DNA of 64,000 nt from Polymorphobacter fuscus (GCF_011927825.1 NZ_JAATJI010000001.1:1364001-1428000), one strand, 5' to 3'. Positions 7,510 through 16,990 are shown, counted from the stretch's first letter. The notes: generated by a model from the letters alone, not told the origin. Numbers and translations are program-made.

Positions 7510-8547
7510 TCAAACCCAGCCTGCAAGTTCCCGTGCTAGCAAAGTCTTCAGCATTGCGACTCCGGTATCGCCGGCATTGAGGCATGGCAGATAGGCGAAA
7601 TGGGTGCCGCCATGTTCCAGGAAGGTCTCGCGCCCCTCCATCGCCACTTCCTCGAGTGTTTCGAGGCAGTCGGCGGCAAAGCCCGGGCAGACGACGGCGA
7701 TACGGTGGATGCCCTGGTCGGCAAGCGATTCGAGCGTCGCATCGGTATAGGGCTTCAACCACTCGGCCCGGCCGAAGCGCGACTGGAAGGTGACCTTGAC
7801 CGGCGTCGTCAGCCCGTCGCGCATCAGCGCATCCTGCAACAGCCGGCCGGTCTTCTGGCATTGGCAGAAATAGGGGTCGCCGCGATCGAGCGTGCGTTGC
7901 GGCATGCCGTGAAAGCTGGTGACGATCAGCTGCGGCACGAAATCGAGCGCCGCCACGGCCGCGCGGACGCTGTCGGACAAGGCATCGATATGATCGGGAT
8001 TGTCGTAATAGGGCGGCAGCGTGCGCAGCGCCGGCTGCCACCGCCAATCGGCGATGGCGGCGTTGGCGGCATCGACGACGGTGGCGTTGGTCGCGGCCGA
8101 ATATTGCGGATACATCGGCGCCAGCAGGATGCGGTCGCAGCCCTGGTCCATTAGCGCCTTCAGCTGTTCGGGGATCGAGCGGGTGCCATAGCGCATCGCC
8201 CAGTCGACGATGACATCGGGACCGAAGGCGCCCTGCAGCGCCGTGGCCTGCGCGCGGGTGATGGCGGTGATCGGGGAGCCTTCGGGAGTCCACACCTTGG
8301 CATAATTCTGCGCCGTGGTGCGCGGCCGCAGGTTGAGGATGAGCAGCTTGAGGATCGGCTGCCACAGGAACGCCGGGATCTCAATGACTCGCTTGTCCGA
8401 CAGGAATTCGCCGAGGAACCGCTTGACCGACGGCACATCGGGGGCGTCGGGCGACCCCAGGTTGACGATGAGCACGCCGACGCGGCCCGACCGCACCGGC
8501 GGGTGGTTGGCGGTGCGCAGCGAAGGCGCGGGGAAGACGCTGTTCAT
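7510..8547 (-). CDS. hemH: Ferrochelatase
   Basis: Encodes 345 residues. VGVLIVNLGSPDAP near the start, LAPMYPQYSAAT, SFHGMPQRTLDRGDPY and a terminal CLN block match ferrochelatase, which inserts Fe2+ into protoporphyrin IX to make heme. The catalytic histidine is that of SFHGMP. Its ATG (8545-8547) overlaps the stop of the upstream molybdenum-enzyme gene as ATGA. This is an unusual partner, suggesting shared translation rather than an obvious shared pathway. The length is normal for a bacterial enzyme. Confidence 0.95.
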   Translation of the reverse strand: MNSVFPAPSLRTANHPPVRSGRVGVLIVNLGSPDAPDVPSVKRFLGEFLSDKRVIEIPAFLWQPILKLLILNLRPRTTAQNYAKVWTPEGSPITAITRAQATALQGAFGPDVIVDWAMRYGTRSIPEQLKALMDQGCDRILLAPMYPQYSAATNATVVDAANAAIADWRWQPALRTLPPYYDNPDHIDALSDSVRAAVAALDFVPQLIVTSFHGMPQRTLDRGDPYFCQCQKTGRLLQDALMRDGLTTPVKVTFQSRFGRAEWLKPYTDATLESLADQGIHRIAVVCPGFAADCLETLEEVAMEGRETFLEHGGTHFAYLPCLNAGDTGVAMLKTLLARELAGWV

Positions 8548-10736
8548 GCCGCCAGCGCCTGCGGGCGGACCAGCGGCAGGTCGCGATGGCGCCGGCCGGT
8601 GGCGGCAAACAGCGCATTGGCGACGGCCGGCGCGATCGGCGGCGTACCGGGTTCGCCGACCCCGCCGGGTGCCGCGTCGGACGCGATGATGATGACCTCG
8701 ATGCGCGGCGCATCGGCCAGTGTCAGCACCGGCTGGCTGTCGAAATTGCGTTCGACCGCCATGCCATCGGCAAAGCTGGTGCGCCCGGTCAGGGCCGCCG
8801 ACAACCCGTAGCAGATGCCGCTTTCGACCTGCGCGCGCACCGTGTCGGGGTTGATCGTGCGCCCGCAATCGATCGCTGCCCACACCCGCGGCACGCTGAA
8901 GCCTTCGGGCGTCACAACGACTTCGGCGACTTCGGCGACAATGCTGCCGAAACATTCGACCAGCGCCACGCCGCGCCCGATGCCCGGCGCCTGGCGGCCG
9001 AGCGGGCCACCTGCCTTCAGAACGGCGCGCAGCACCGCGGCATGGCGCGGGCGATCCTGCAGCATCCCCAGCCGGAACCGGCCCGGATCGGCATTGGCGG
9101 CACCGGCCAGTTCATCGATGAAACATTCGGTCACGAAGCCCGAAAAGCTGTTGCCGACCGACCGCCAGAACCCCAGCGGGACCGGGCAATCAGCGAGGCT
9201 GTGGGCGGCGCGAAAATTGGGGATGGCATAGGGCAGGTGCACCGATCCTTCGATGGCGGCGGCGCCGGTCTTGGGGTCCCCCGCCAGACGCGGCAGGTTG
9301 CGCGCCACCACGCTGGCGGCGACATCGGGCACCGCGACATGCCCGTCCCATGCCGTCACCCCCTGCGGACCGGCGGCGCCCTTCAGGCGTGCCGCGACCG
9401 CCGGACGCCACATGTCATGGCCGAAATCGTCTTCGCGCGCATAGATCAGCTGTACCGGCCGCCCGGCGGCGCGCGCGATCAGCGCCGCTGCGACGACCGC
9501 ATCGGTTTCGATCTTGCGGCCGAAGGCGCCGCCGACCAGGGTCGGATAGATGGTAACCGCGCTGTCCTCGAACCCCAGCGCCCGCGCCACTGCCCAGTTG
9601 CTCAGTGTCGCCGATTGGGTGGGGGCCCAGACCTCGCATTTGCCGCCGTCGATGCGCGCCGTGGCCGTCATCGGTTCCAGCGCCGCATGGGCGAGGAAGG
9701 GCAGCGAATAATCGGCGGTGATGGCGCCCTGCCCCGACGCCGCGGCCACATCGCCGACGTCCTGCACGACGTCGCCGGGGGTCGCCAGCGCCGCCTTCAA
9801 CCCGGCCTCGATCCACGGCCCGGCGGGCCTGGCGGTAGGCTTGTAGGCCGGCGTCACGCCGTCGAGCGCCGTCCTTGCGGCATACCAGCCATCGGCGACC
9901 ACGGCGATAAAGTCCGGGCCTTCGACCAGCCGCGCCGTCGCCGGCAGCGCCTTGCGGTCGATGCCGGTGCGGACGGCACCGATCGGGTCGTGCCGGATGG
10001 CGGCATACATCATGCCGGGCAGGCGGACATCGGCACCGAAGCGTGCCGAACCATCGGTCTTCGATGGAATATCGAGGCGCAACAGCGGCTTGCCCGCCAG
10101 TTGCGGTGCGCTGCGCAGCGTCGGCGATGCCGGCGCATCCTCGGCAACGGCATCCTTTACGACATCGGCAAAGGCCAGCCGATTGGCCTTGTGGACGACG
10201 AAACCGCCCTGCGTGTCGCAATCCTGCCAATCGACACCCCAGCGGCGCGCCGCGGCACGGCAGAGCATCTCGCGCGCCGACGCACCGGCCGCGCGCAACG
10301 GCGCTTCGAAGCCGCGCACCGACGTGCTGCCGCCGGTGATCTGGAAATCGAAATATTCGATGACCTTGCCGCCGGCCCAGCCGGCGGCGCCGCGCACCAC
10401 TGCCGGCATCCCGCCCAGGGTGTCGATCAGCATGCCGCGATTGCCGTAATCGGGGCCGAGCGGTGCGGGTTCGACGCCCACGGCATTCCAGTCCGCACCC
10501 AGTTCATCGGCGGCGATCTGCGCCAGCGCCGACCAGACGCCCTGCCCCATTTCGGCCTGGGGCACCGCGACGATGACGCGGCCATCGACGCCGATCTTCA
10601 GAAAGGCCCCGAGCGGCGTTTCGCCCTCCGCCACCGCCCAGTTGGTGGCGCGCGTCCGCGGCCACACCGCCCAGCCGATGGCAAGGCCGGTGCCCGCAGC
10701 AGCGGTAACCAACAGGGCGCGGCGCGTGACGGCCAT
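8544..10736 (-). CDS. Molybdopterin-binding (IorB-like) large subunit of a xanthine-dehydrogenase-family oxidoreductase
   Basis: Encodes 730 residues. A twin-arginine-type leader (MAVTRRALLVTAAAGTGLAIG) implies export of a folded enzyme. The body has VPQAEMGQGVWSALAQIAADEL, PTQSATLSNWAVARALGF, VGGAFGRKIETDAVVAAALIA, and late GRGVALVECFGS and DCGRTINPDTVRAQVE. These are typical of aldehyde-oxidase-like Mo-binding subunits related to isoquinoline 1-oxidoreductase beta subunit. Such enzymes normally pair with a small 2Fe-2S subunit, often the adjacent gene; none is adjacent here. The natural substrate is unknown. It sits 2 bp downstream of a peroxiredoxin gene and overlaps hemH at its end. Confidence 0.85.
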   Translation of the reverse strand: MAVTRRALLVTAAAGTGLAIGWAVWPRTRATNWAVAEGETPLGAFLKIGVDGRVIVAVPQAEMGQGVWSALAQIAADELGADWNAVGVEPAPLGPDYGNRGMLIDTLGGMPAVVRGAAGWAGGKVIEYFDFQITGGSTSVRGFEAPLRAAGASAREMLCRAAARRWGVDWQDCDTQGGFVVHKANRLAFADVVKDAVAEDAPASPTLRSAPQLAGKPLLRLDIPSKTDGSARFGADVRLPGMMYAAIRHDPIGAVRTGIDRKALPATARLVEGPDFIAVVADGWYAARTALDGVTPAYKPTARPAGPWIEAGLKAALATPGDVVQDVGDVAAASGQGAITADYSLPFLAHAALEPMTATARIDGGKCEVWAPTQSATLSNWAVARALGFEDSAVTIYPTLVGGAFGRKIETDAVVAAALIARAAGRPVQLIYAREDDFGHDMWRPAVAARLKGAAGPQGVTAWDGHVAVPDVAASVVARNLPRLAGDPKTGAAAIEGSVHLPYAIPNFRAAHSLADCPVPLGFWRSVGNSFSGFVTECFIDELAGAANADPGRFRLGMLQDRPRHAAVLRAVLKAGGPLGRQAPGIGRGVALVECFGSIVAEVAEVVVTPEGFSVPRVWAAIDCGRTINPDTVRAQVESGICYGLSAALTGRTSFADGMAVERNFDSQPVLTLADAPRIEVIIIASDAAPGGVGEPGTPPIAPAVANALFAATGRRHRDLPLVRPQALAA

Positions 10737-10738
10737 GA

Positions 10739-11224
10739 TTATTTGAGCTGGCTCATCAGATATTCGGCCGACGACACCGAAAACGCACCGGGTTCCTCGA
10801 CGTGCAGTTGCAGGACGGTGCCGTCCTTGACCAGCATGGAGAAGCGCTGGCCGCGAATGCCCATGCCATATTTGCTGGCATCCATGGTCAGGCCAAGCGC
10901 GGTGGTGAATTCGGCGCTGCCATCGGCGAGCATCGTCACCGCCTCGCCGGCGTTCGCCGATTTGCCCCAGGCGCCCATGACAAAGGCGTCGTTGACCGAC
11001 AGGCAGGCGATTTCATCGACGCCCTGCGCCTTGATCGCCTCGGCATTGCCGACGAAGCCCGGCAGATGCTTGGCCGAACACGTCGGCGTGAAGGCGCCGG
11101 GAACGGAAAACAGCGCCACGGTGCGGCCGCCGAAGAAGTCCGTCGTCGAAACAGGCTCGGGGCCGGCGTCGGTGACCTTGGTCAATGTCGCGGCGGGAAT
11201 CGTGTCGCCTACCTTGATCGTCAT
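10739..11224 (-). CDS. Peroxiredoxin, Prx5 type
   Basis: Encodes 161 residues with PGAFTPTCSAKHLPGF; the peroxidatic cysteine is Cys49 within PTCS. The pattern and length match the Prx5/AhpE-like subfamily that reduces hydrogen peroxide and alkyl hydroperoxides using thioredoxin or glutaredoxin. The ATG at 11222-11224 (MTIKVGD) is the family start. It lies just upstream of the molybdenum-hydroxylase gene (2-bp gap), enzymes of which class can release peroxide. A shared operon with a detoxifying function is plausible. It is divergent from the YqgE gene. Confidence 0.9.
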   Translation of the reverse strand: MTIKVGDTIPAATLTKVTDAGPEPVSTTDFFGGRTVALFSVPGAFTPTCSAKHLPGFVGNAEAIKAQGVDEIACLSVNDAFVMGAWGKSANAGEAVTMLADGSAEFTTALGLTMDASKYGMGIRGQRFSMLVKDGTVLQLHVEEPGAFSVSSAEYLMSQLK

Positions 11225-11381
11225 GGTCCTTGGTCCTTTGTCTGGCGGGGGTTGCGCCCTGCCCGATAGCCTCCGCTGCCGCCAGCGTCCAGCACGGCGC
11301 CGCACGCCTGGCCAAGGCTGCGGCACCACGCACCGGCGGTCTTCGTTGCCGCAACCGGTACGGCATCGTATAGGTTCGCCG

Positions 11382-11945
11382 ATGTCGCAGCCTCCCTATC
11401 TGTCCGGTCAACTGCTGCTGTCGATGCCCGGGATCGGCGATCCGCGCTTCGAACGCGTCGTCATCGCCATGTGCCTCCATGACGACGATGGCGCGCTCGG
11501 CATCGTCGCCAACAAGCCGTTCGGCGATCTGACCGTGCGCGATCTGATGGCCCAGCTCGATGTCGACCCGGGCGTCACGCCGGCCGAGACGCTGGTCATG
11601 GCCGGCGGCCCGGTGGAACCGTCGCGCGGCTTTGTCGTCCACAGCGCCGATTACCAGCGGCAGAGCACCATCTCCGTCGGTGACCGCTGGGGGCTGACCT
11701 CCACCATCGACATCCTGACCGACATTGCCGCGGGCAAGGGACCGCGGCGCTGGCTGTCGGCACTGGGCTATACCGGCTGGGGCGCCGGGCAGCTCGACAC
11801 CGAAATGCTGCGCCATGGCTGGCAGGCGGCGCCGGGCGATGCCGACATCCTGTTCGACGTGCCGCGCGACGATCGCTGGGCGACGGCTTATGACCGGCTG
11901 GGAATCGCCGTCGGCCGGTTGAGCGCGGAGTCGGGGCGGGCGTAA
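11382..11945 (+). CDS. YqgE/AlgH family protein
   Basis: Encodes 187 residues. LSGQLLLSMPGIGDPRFERVVIAMCLHDDDGALGIVANKP and VMAGGPVEPSRGFVVH are the diagnostic blocks of the UPF0301 YqgE/AlgH family. Its biochemical role is unsettled; a relative was named for alginate regulation in Pseudomonas. It stands alone, divergent from the peroxiredoxin gene with a 157-bp spacer and convergent with pgaD. ATG 11382 gives the usual N-terminus. Confidence 0.92.
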   Translation: MSQPPYLSGQLLLSMPGIGDPRFERVVIAMCLHDDDGALGIVANKPFGDLTVRDLMAQLDVDPGVTPAETLVMAGGPVEPSRGFVVHSADYQRQSTISVGDRWGLTSTIDILTDIAAGKGPRRWLSALGYTGWGAGQLDTEMLRHGWQAAPGDADILFDVPRDDRWATAYDRLGIAVGRLSAESGRA

Positions 11946-11952
11946 CCGCCGC

Positions 11953-12405
11953 TCAGGCGGCGCGCTGCCGGGCGATCGGCACGACCGGCGTCGGCACACC
12001 GATGACGATATCGGCGACGCTACCCTGCTGTGTGAAATAGACCGTCGTCAGCCGCGCGGCGCGGGCGAAGGCCAGCGATTCCGCGTCGATGCCGAAATCG
12101 GCGACTGCGGTCGCCGCCGGCGCGCGGCCGGGCCGGCGTTCGCTGCGGATTTCCACCAGGGTCCAGACCGCCCACACGCCGAGCAGCGCGACGACGATGG
12201 TGGCGGCAATGCCGGCCAGGCGGACCAGGCTTTGCCAGCCGCCCAGCCACACGACCTCCTGCGCCATGGGCAGGCCCATCAGCCAGCCGCCGACGATCAC
12301 CAGCGGCATGACGAACCACGCCCAGCACAGCAGCGACAGCAGCAGCGCACCATGGCGCTGCCGCCGGCTCTGCAGGTGCGGCAGGTTGATGATCAGCGAG
12401 GTCAT
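11953..12405 (-). CDS. pgaD: PgaD-like accessory membrane protein of PNAG synthase
   Basis: Encodes 150 residues with two membrane spans (about 20-42 and 60-82) and a cytoplasmic C-terminal part. PgaD pairs with the PgaC glycosyltransferase and in E. coli is needed for c-di-GMP-dependent polymerisation of beta-1,6-N-acetylglucosamine. The identification rests on topology and on the 4-base overlap with pgaC rather than on strong motifs, as the family diverges widely. Confidence 0.75.
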   Translation of the reverse strand: MTSLIINLPHLQSRRQRHGALLLSLLCWAWFVMPLVIVGGWLMGLPMAQEVVWLGGWQSLVRLAGIAATIVVALLGVWAVWTLVEIRSERRPGRAPAATAVADFGIDAESLAFARAARLTTVYFTQQGSVADIVIGVPTPVVPIARQRAA

Positions 12406-13709
12406 GCGTGCAATCCTCTGTCGCTGGCACCCCAGATGGCGGGTACGCCGCGCTTGCGCACGATCGCGCGGTATACACCCACCAGATTGGTGCTGACGCC
12501 GATGGCCCAATAGACCACCGGGTACCAGATGATCCAGAAGTAATAGCGGCCCAGCCCGCCGTTGCGTGCTTCATAGCGGGAATCGATGAACAGGCTGACG
12601 CCGAACTGGAACAGGCACGTCATGCTGAGCAGCACGCCGAACCAGCGCGGCATGAAATCCACCGCCCAGCCAAAGGGATCGGGTTCGATGATGTGGACGA
12701 CCGCAGCCACCAGCGCCAGCGCCAGCAGATAGGACCAGACGACGCTGACCCAATATTCGGCCCACAGCAGCCACAGCCGCCGCGACTGCCAGCGCAGGAT
12801 CTTGGGCGTATAGCGCAACATCACTTCGGCGCCGCCCTGCGCCCAGCGCGCCCGTTGCCGCCACAGGCCGCGCACGCTTTCCGGCATCAGCACCCAGCAC
12901 AGGGCATTGGGTTCGAAGCGGATCCGCCAGCCGGCCAGCTGCAGCTTCCACGAAATGTCGATGTCTTCGGTCACCATGTCGGTCGACCAGTAATCGACCT
13001 GCGCCAGCGCCGTGCGGCGGAAGCCGGCGATGACGCCCGACACGGTGAAGATGCGGCCATAGGCCTGTTGCGCGCGCTTGATCATGCCGACGATGGCGGA
13101 AAATTCGCCGACCTGGATGCGGCCGAGCAAGGTGGTGCGGTTGCGCACGCGCGGGTTGCCTGTCACCGCGCCGACGCTTTCATCGGCCACGAAATGCCCG
13201 ACCATCCAGGCGGTGGCCTCGGGCGCGAGCAGCGAATCGCCGTCGATGCCGATGATGATCTCGCTGTCGGACAGCATCGCGGCGGTGCGCAGCCCCATCG
13301 CCTTGCCCTGGTTGGTGGCAAGGTTGATGACGCGCATCCGCGGCGTCCGCATCGCCAGCTCGGTCAACACCGCCAGCGTGTCGTCGCGGCTGGCGTCGTT
13401 GATGGCGATGATCTCGAAGTCCGGATAGGCCTGCCGCGCCGCGAACGCGATGGTATCGCGGACATTGTCGCCTTCATTGTGGCATGGGATGACGATGGCG
13501 ACGCTGGGGTATCGCGCCAGCTGCGGCAACGGGCCGAAGACATCGGGTTTGCCGCGTTCCCGGCGGATGTAGAAGATGATCGCGCCGATCATCCAGACAT
13601 AGGCCATGACCAGCGGATAATAGAAGATCAGGCGCATGTCGGTCAGCAGGTCGTGCGCGACACCGCGCGCCAGATCGACGCCATCGCCCAGTAAGGCCAG
13701 CATCGTCAC
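12402..13709 (-). CDS. pgaC: Poly-beta-1,6-N-acetylglucosamine synthase
   Basis: A membrane family-2 glycosyltransferase of 435 residues. An N-terminal span leads to the GT domain with VIPCHNEGD, GIDGDS (DGD 156-158), TEDID (247-251) and QRARW (285-289), the processive-synthase motif set. Three or more C-terminal spans follow. It polymerises UDP-GlcNAc into PNAG, a biofilm exopolysaccharide. Translation starts at GTG (13707-13709), overlapping the pgaB stop as GTGA; pgaD follows with an ATGA overlap, so the three genes form one coupled operon. Confidence 0.92.
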   Translation of the reverse strand: MTMLALLGDGVDLARGVAHDLLTDMRLIFYYPLVMAYVWMIGAIIFYIRRERGKPDVFGPLPQLARYPSVAIVIPCHNEGDNVRDTIAFAARQAYPDFEIIAINDASRDDTLAVLTELAMRTPRMRVINLATNQGKAMGLRTAAMLSDSEIIIGIDGDSLLAPEATAWMVGHFVADESVGAVTGNPRVRNRTTLLGRIQVGEFSAIVGMIKRAQQAYGRIFTVSGVIAGFRRTALAQVDYWSTDMVTEDIDISWKLQLAGWRIRFEPNALCWVLMPESVRGLWRQRARWAQGGAEVMLRYTPKILRWQSRRLWLLWAEYWVSVVWSYLLALALVAAVVHIIEPDPFGWAVDFMPRWFGVLLSMTCLFQFGVSLFIDSRYEARNGGLGRYYFWIIWYPVVYWAIGVSTNLVGVYRAIVRKRGVPAIWGASDRGLHA

Positions 13710-15661
13710 GGCAACGCGCCCCGGGCAAAGGCCGCCTGCACCGTGGCCAGCGGCGGCGTGTTGGTGTGGCCGTCATCGGGGTAATAGCCGAAGTGCCGTG
13801 CGCCGGCCGCCTTCAACAGCGCGACTTCGGCGCCAAAGGCCGCCCCCGGCACCGGCGTCTTGTGGCGCCAGTCGACCGACTGAAGCTCGAACACGGTGCG
13901 GTCGATGGCGCCGGGCGTCGCCGCGATCGTGGCGACCAGCGTCTTCAACCAGGCGTCGCCGTCCCCGGCTTCCTCCATCCTGGGCATCGCCTCCACGGCG
14001 ACGAAGTCATAATGTTTCAGGAACACCGGCAGCGACTGGGCATACCATTCCTCGGCATCGGGCTGCAGGATCGGCCGCGAATAGATGTTGCGCGCGGTCT
14101 TGATATACGACCGATAGACGCGCACCCGCGCTGCCAGTTCGTCGGTATAATCGGCCATCAGCTCGGCCTTGTGCCGCCCCCAGGCCAGCCGCGACGCCGG
14201 TGTGGCGCGCAGCGTTTCGACATCGGTCGGCAGGCCCCAGGCCTTGCGGCCCCAGGCGAGCGCCGCGGGCGACACATCCTCGTAATCCGACAATATGCCG
14301 TCGTCGTGGAACAACACGCCGTCGAAGGCGGCATATTTGGCGAGATCCTCGTAGAGATCGCCGACCCAGCGCCGCGCCGCCGGCACGAACGGCGACAGGC
14401 GGGTATAGATGTGGCGCGGCGTCCGGGCCTTGCCGTCGCGCCATTCCTTCACATACCAGGCATCAGGCAGATCGGCCTTGAAGGCCATCATCGGCATCCA
14501 GGCATAGACTTTCACGCCGGCGCGGTTCTTCAACTGTGCCGCTGTATAGCCGAACAGGTCTTCCTTCACCGGCAGGTGGCGGTTGGGAAAGTACAGCGCA
14601 TCGGCATTGCCATCGCCATCGGGGTCCGAATAGGCTTGGAGATAGACGGTGGTCGCGCCTGTTGCCGCCACCCGGGTGATCAGCGCGTCGAGGTTGCGGC
14701 GCTGCTGGACCCGGTCCGTGTCGAAGACATAATCGAGATCGACATGCATCACCCGCTGCGGCCGGTCGGCGCGCAGGGTGGTGATGATGTCGGCAAAGGC
14801 CGGCACCTCGGGATCATCGGCCATCATCAGCCGGTCGATGACCGCGAGGCTGTCGCGCGCATCATTGGCGCCATCGTTGAGCGCCAGGGTAATCGGCATG
14901 CCGGCCTTTTTCGCGGCAGCGACCGACAGCGCATTATATTCGCCGAACGGCCAGACCAGCGCGCGCGGCCGCTTGCCGGTGTGCTTGAAGATGAAGTCGC
15001 TGCTGCGTTTCATGCCGGCGGCCAGCCGCGCCGCATATTCGACATCGCTTTCATAGCGGCGGTCGGCAGGCAGGTAGCGGCGAGTGGTCACGGCGGCGCC
15101 GCGGCCGCCTTCGGGGTTCGAATCGACGCTGCGGTGCATGTCGAAGCTGTGCGAGGCGATCTCGACCAGCCCCGACGCCTGCAGTTCGCGCACCTGCTGC
15201 CAGTTCAGCACCGGCTTGACGCCGGGCACATCGGGCTTGTCGGCGCCATCCATCCAGGTGCCGATCAACGCCGCGATGGCGGGAATCCGCCGCGCCTTCA
15301 ACACCGGGAACACGCGCGTGTAGAAGCTCTCGAAGCCATCGTCGAAGGTCAGCAGGATCGCCTTTGCTGGCAACACTGCCTTGCCGTCATGGGCATCGAT
15401 GACCTGCTGCAGGCTGATGAAATGATAGCCATGCGCCAGCAGCCAGTCGATATGCTCCTCGAAATTGCGGTCGGCGACCGCCATCCGGTCGAACGGCGGC
15501 GTTTTCTGGCCGTGCGCCGCGATGTCGTGATAGCCAAGGACGATATAGGGCTCGGCGGCGGTGGCGGCCGACGGCATGCGCGGGGCTGCCGCGCCCGCGG
15601 CGGCAGGCATTGCCAGCGCCGCGATCAGCAGCGCCAGCCAACGGCCGAACATGATCTTCAT
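13706..15661 (-). CDS. pgaB: PNAG N-deacetylase PgaB (two-domain)
   Basis: Encodes 651 residues. After a signal peptide (cleavage near residue 25), the polysaccharide-deacetylase domain carries VLGYHDI (HD at 45-46) and TFDDGF (105-110). From about residue 300 (HVDLDYVFD) a glycosyl-hydrolase-like barrel of the PgaB C-terminal family begins. PgaB partially deacetylates PNAG in the periplasm, which is needed for export. There is no lipobox cysteine near the signal end, unlike lipoprotein PgaB of enterobacteria. ATG 15661 is chosen to start the signal peptide. The usual pgaA porin gene is not upstream. Confidence 0.9.
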   Translation of the reverse strand: MKIMFGRWLALLIAALAMPAAAGAAAPRMPSAATAAEPYIVLGYHDIAAHGQKTPPFDRMAVADRNFEEHIDWLLAHGYHFISLQQVIDAHDGKAVLPAKAILLTFDDGFESFYTRVFPVLKARRIPAIAALIGTWMDGADKPDVPGVKPVLNWQQVRELQASGLVEIASHSFDMHRSVDSNPEGGRGAAVTTRRYLPADRRYESDVEYAARLAAGMKRSSDFIFKHTGKRPRALVWPFGEYNALSVAAAKKAGMPITLALNDGANDARDSLAVIDRLMMADDPEVPAFADIITTLRADRPQRVMHVDLDYVFDTDRVQQRRNLDALITRVAATGATTVYLQAYSDPDGDGNADALYFPNRHLPVKEDLFGYTAAQLKNRAGVKVYAWMPMMAFKADLPDAWYVKEWRDGKARTPRHIYTRLSPFVPAARRWVGDLYEDLAKYAAFDGVLFHDDGILSDYEDVSPAALAWGRKAWGLPTDVETLRATPASRLAWGRHKAELMADYTDELAARVRVYRSYIKTARNIYSRPILQPDAEEWYAQSLPVFLKHYDFVAVEAMPRMEEAGDGDAWLKTLVATIAATPGAIDRTVFELQSVDWRHKTPVPGAAFGAEVALLKAAGARHFGYYPDDGHTNTPPLATVQAAFARGALP

Positions 15662-15837
15662 GACAAGGAAACTCTTGGGCAGGGCGCGGCTGAGCGTGTT
15701 TAACGGCGGCGACAAAGACGGATTGCACACATTGCCATCGCCCGCATGAACGGGAACACACCGCCGCGTGAAATCCGGCTCATGCCCCTTAGGCGCGTGT
15801 CATGACGAAAATGTGGCAGTGCAGCAAAGCCGCCAGG

Positions 15838-16851
15838 TCAGCGGTCGAGCCGGTCCTTGCGCATGCTCAGCGTCACCACCAGCCCGCTTTCCTGCCAGTC
15901 GTAATCGAGCGACCCGCCGAGCTGGGTGGCGACGCTGCGCTGGATCATGCGGCTGCCGAAGCCGGTCATTTCGGGGATATGGTCGACATCGGGGCCACCG
16001 GTTTCGGCCCAGACAATGTGCAGCATGTCGTTTTCGGTATGACCCGAAACGTCGAGCATGCCGTCTTCCGCCGACAAGGCGCCATGCTTGACCGAATTGG
16101 TCGCCAGTTCATGAATGACCATGGCGAGGGTGTTGGCGGTCGATTCGCCGACCCCCATGCGCGGCACGGCAACCCGGATGCGCCCCGAAAAGGCACCGCT
16201 GTCGTCATAAGGCGACAGCAGCACCGACAACAGGTCGCCCAGCAGCGCCGCCGTCCCCTGTTCGCCCGGCAGCGGTCGCACCAGGTCGTGCGCACGGCCC
16301 AGCGAGCTGAGGCGCTGCATCAGCTGTTGCGTCATCTCTTCCACGCTCAATGCCGACTGGCTGCTGATCCTGGTCAAGGCGCCGGCAATGGCGAGCAGAT
16401 TCTTGACACGATGGCTCATCTCGCCGGCCAGCAGCTCATTGCCTTCCTCGGCCTGCTTGCGGCCGGTGACATCGAGGAACACGCCGTACATCATCGTCTC
16501 GCCGTCCCCTGCCTCCGGCGCGTGGCCGCGCGCCGAAATCCAGCGAATGTCGTCATCGACGATGATGCGGAAATCGATCTCGAACGGGCCGGGCACCGAG
16601 CGCGTGGCGGTGAACGCAGCCCGCACCCGGTCGCGGTCGGCGGGATGGATGCGCGCCGACATGGTTTCGAAACTGACCGCCAGCGCCCAGGGAATGGCCC
16701 AAAGCTCGAAGGCGTGATCGTCCATCGCGAAACTGTCGTCGACAAGGTCCCACGACCACAGCGCGACACTGGCGGCATCGATCGCCAGCCGCAGATGCTG
16801 GGCACTCCAGACATGTTGGGAAAGCGCGCCGGCCGCTACATCGCCTTGCAT
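15838..16851 (-). CDS. PAS-domain sensor histidine kinase, HWE/HisKA_2 type
   Basis: Encodes 337 residues. The N-terminal part (about 20-130) reads as a PAS fold with IHPADRDRVRAAF and YGVFLDVTGRKQAE. The phosphoacceptor region is EMSHRVKNLLA with His147. The kinase core has HELATNSVKHGALS (from His247) and WAETGGP (281-287), which give the H, W and E marks of HWE kinases common in alphaproteobacteria. Without transmembrane segments it is cytoplasmic. No response regulator is adjacent. It follows pgaB on the same strand, 176 bp upstream of it, so a regulatory tie to PNAG is possible but unproven. Confidence 0.88.
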   Translation of the reverse strand: MQGDVAAGALSQHVWSAQHLRLAIDAASVALWSWDLVDDSFAMDDHAFELWAIPWALAVSFETMSARIHPADRDRVRAAFTATRSVPGPFEIDFRIIVDDDIRWISARGHAPEAGDGETMMYGVFLDVTGRKQAEEGNELLAGEMSHRVKNLLAIAGALTRISSQSALSVEEMTQQLMQRLSSLGRAHDLVRPLPGEQGTAALLGDLLSVLLSPYDDSGAFSGRIRVAVPRMGVGESTANTLAMVIHELATNSVKHGALSAEDGMLDVSGHTENDMLHIVWAETGGPDVDHIPEMTGFGSRMIQRSVATQLGGSLDYDWQESGLVVTLSMRKDRLDR

Positions 16852-16990
16852 TCTGTTGACCCTGTCGAATTCCCCGCAAGGCTGCCTAGCGCGGATCGTC
16901 CACTCTGGCCACCTGCATCTGAAGGCAGGACCGCGAACGGTTCGGCGAACACGGTCCCGGCCGGCGCCCAGGGCCGCAGGCGGCGATCGG

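Noticed and set aside
8586..11945. Plus-strand open frame of 1119 codons
   Set aside because: Most of it is antisense to the Mo-hydroxylase and peroxiredoxin genes and is low-complexity Arg/His/Gly. Only its last 187 codons, the YqgE gene from 11382, are real.
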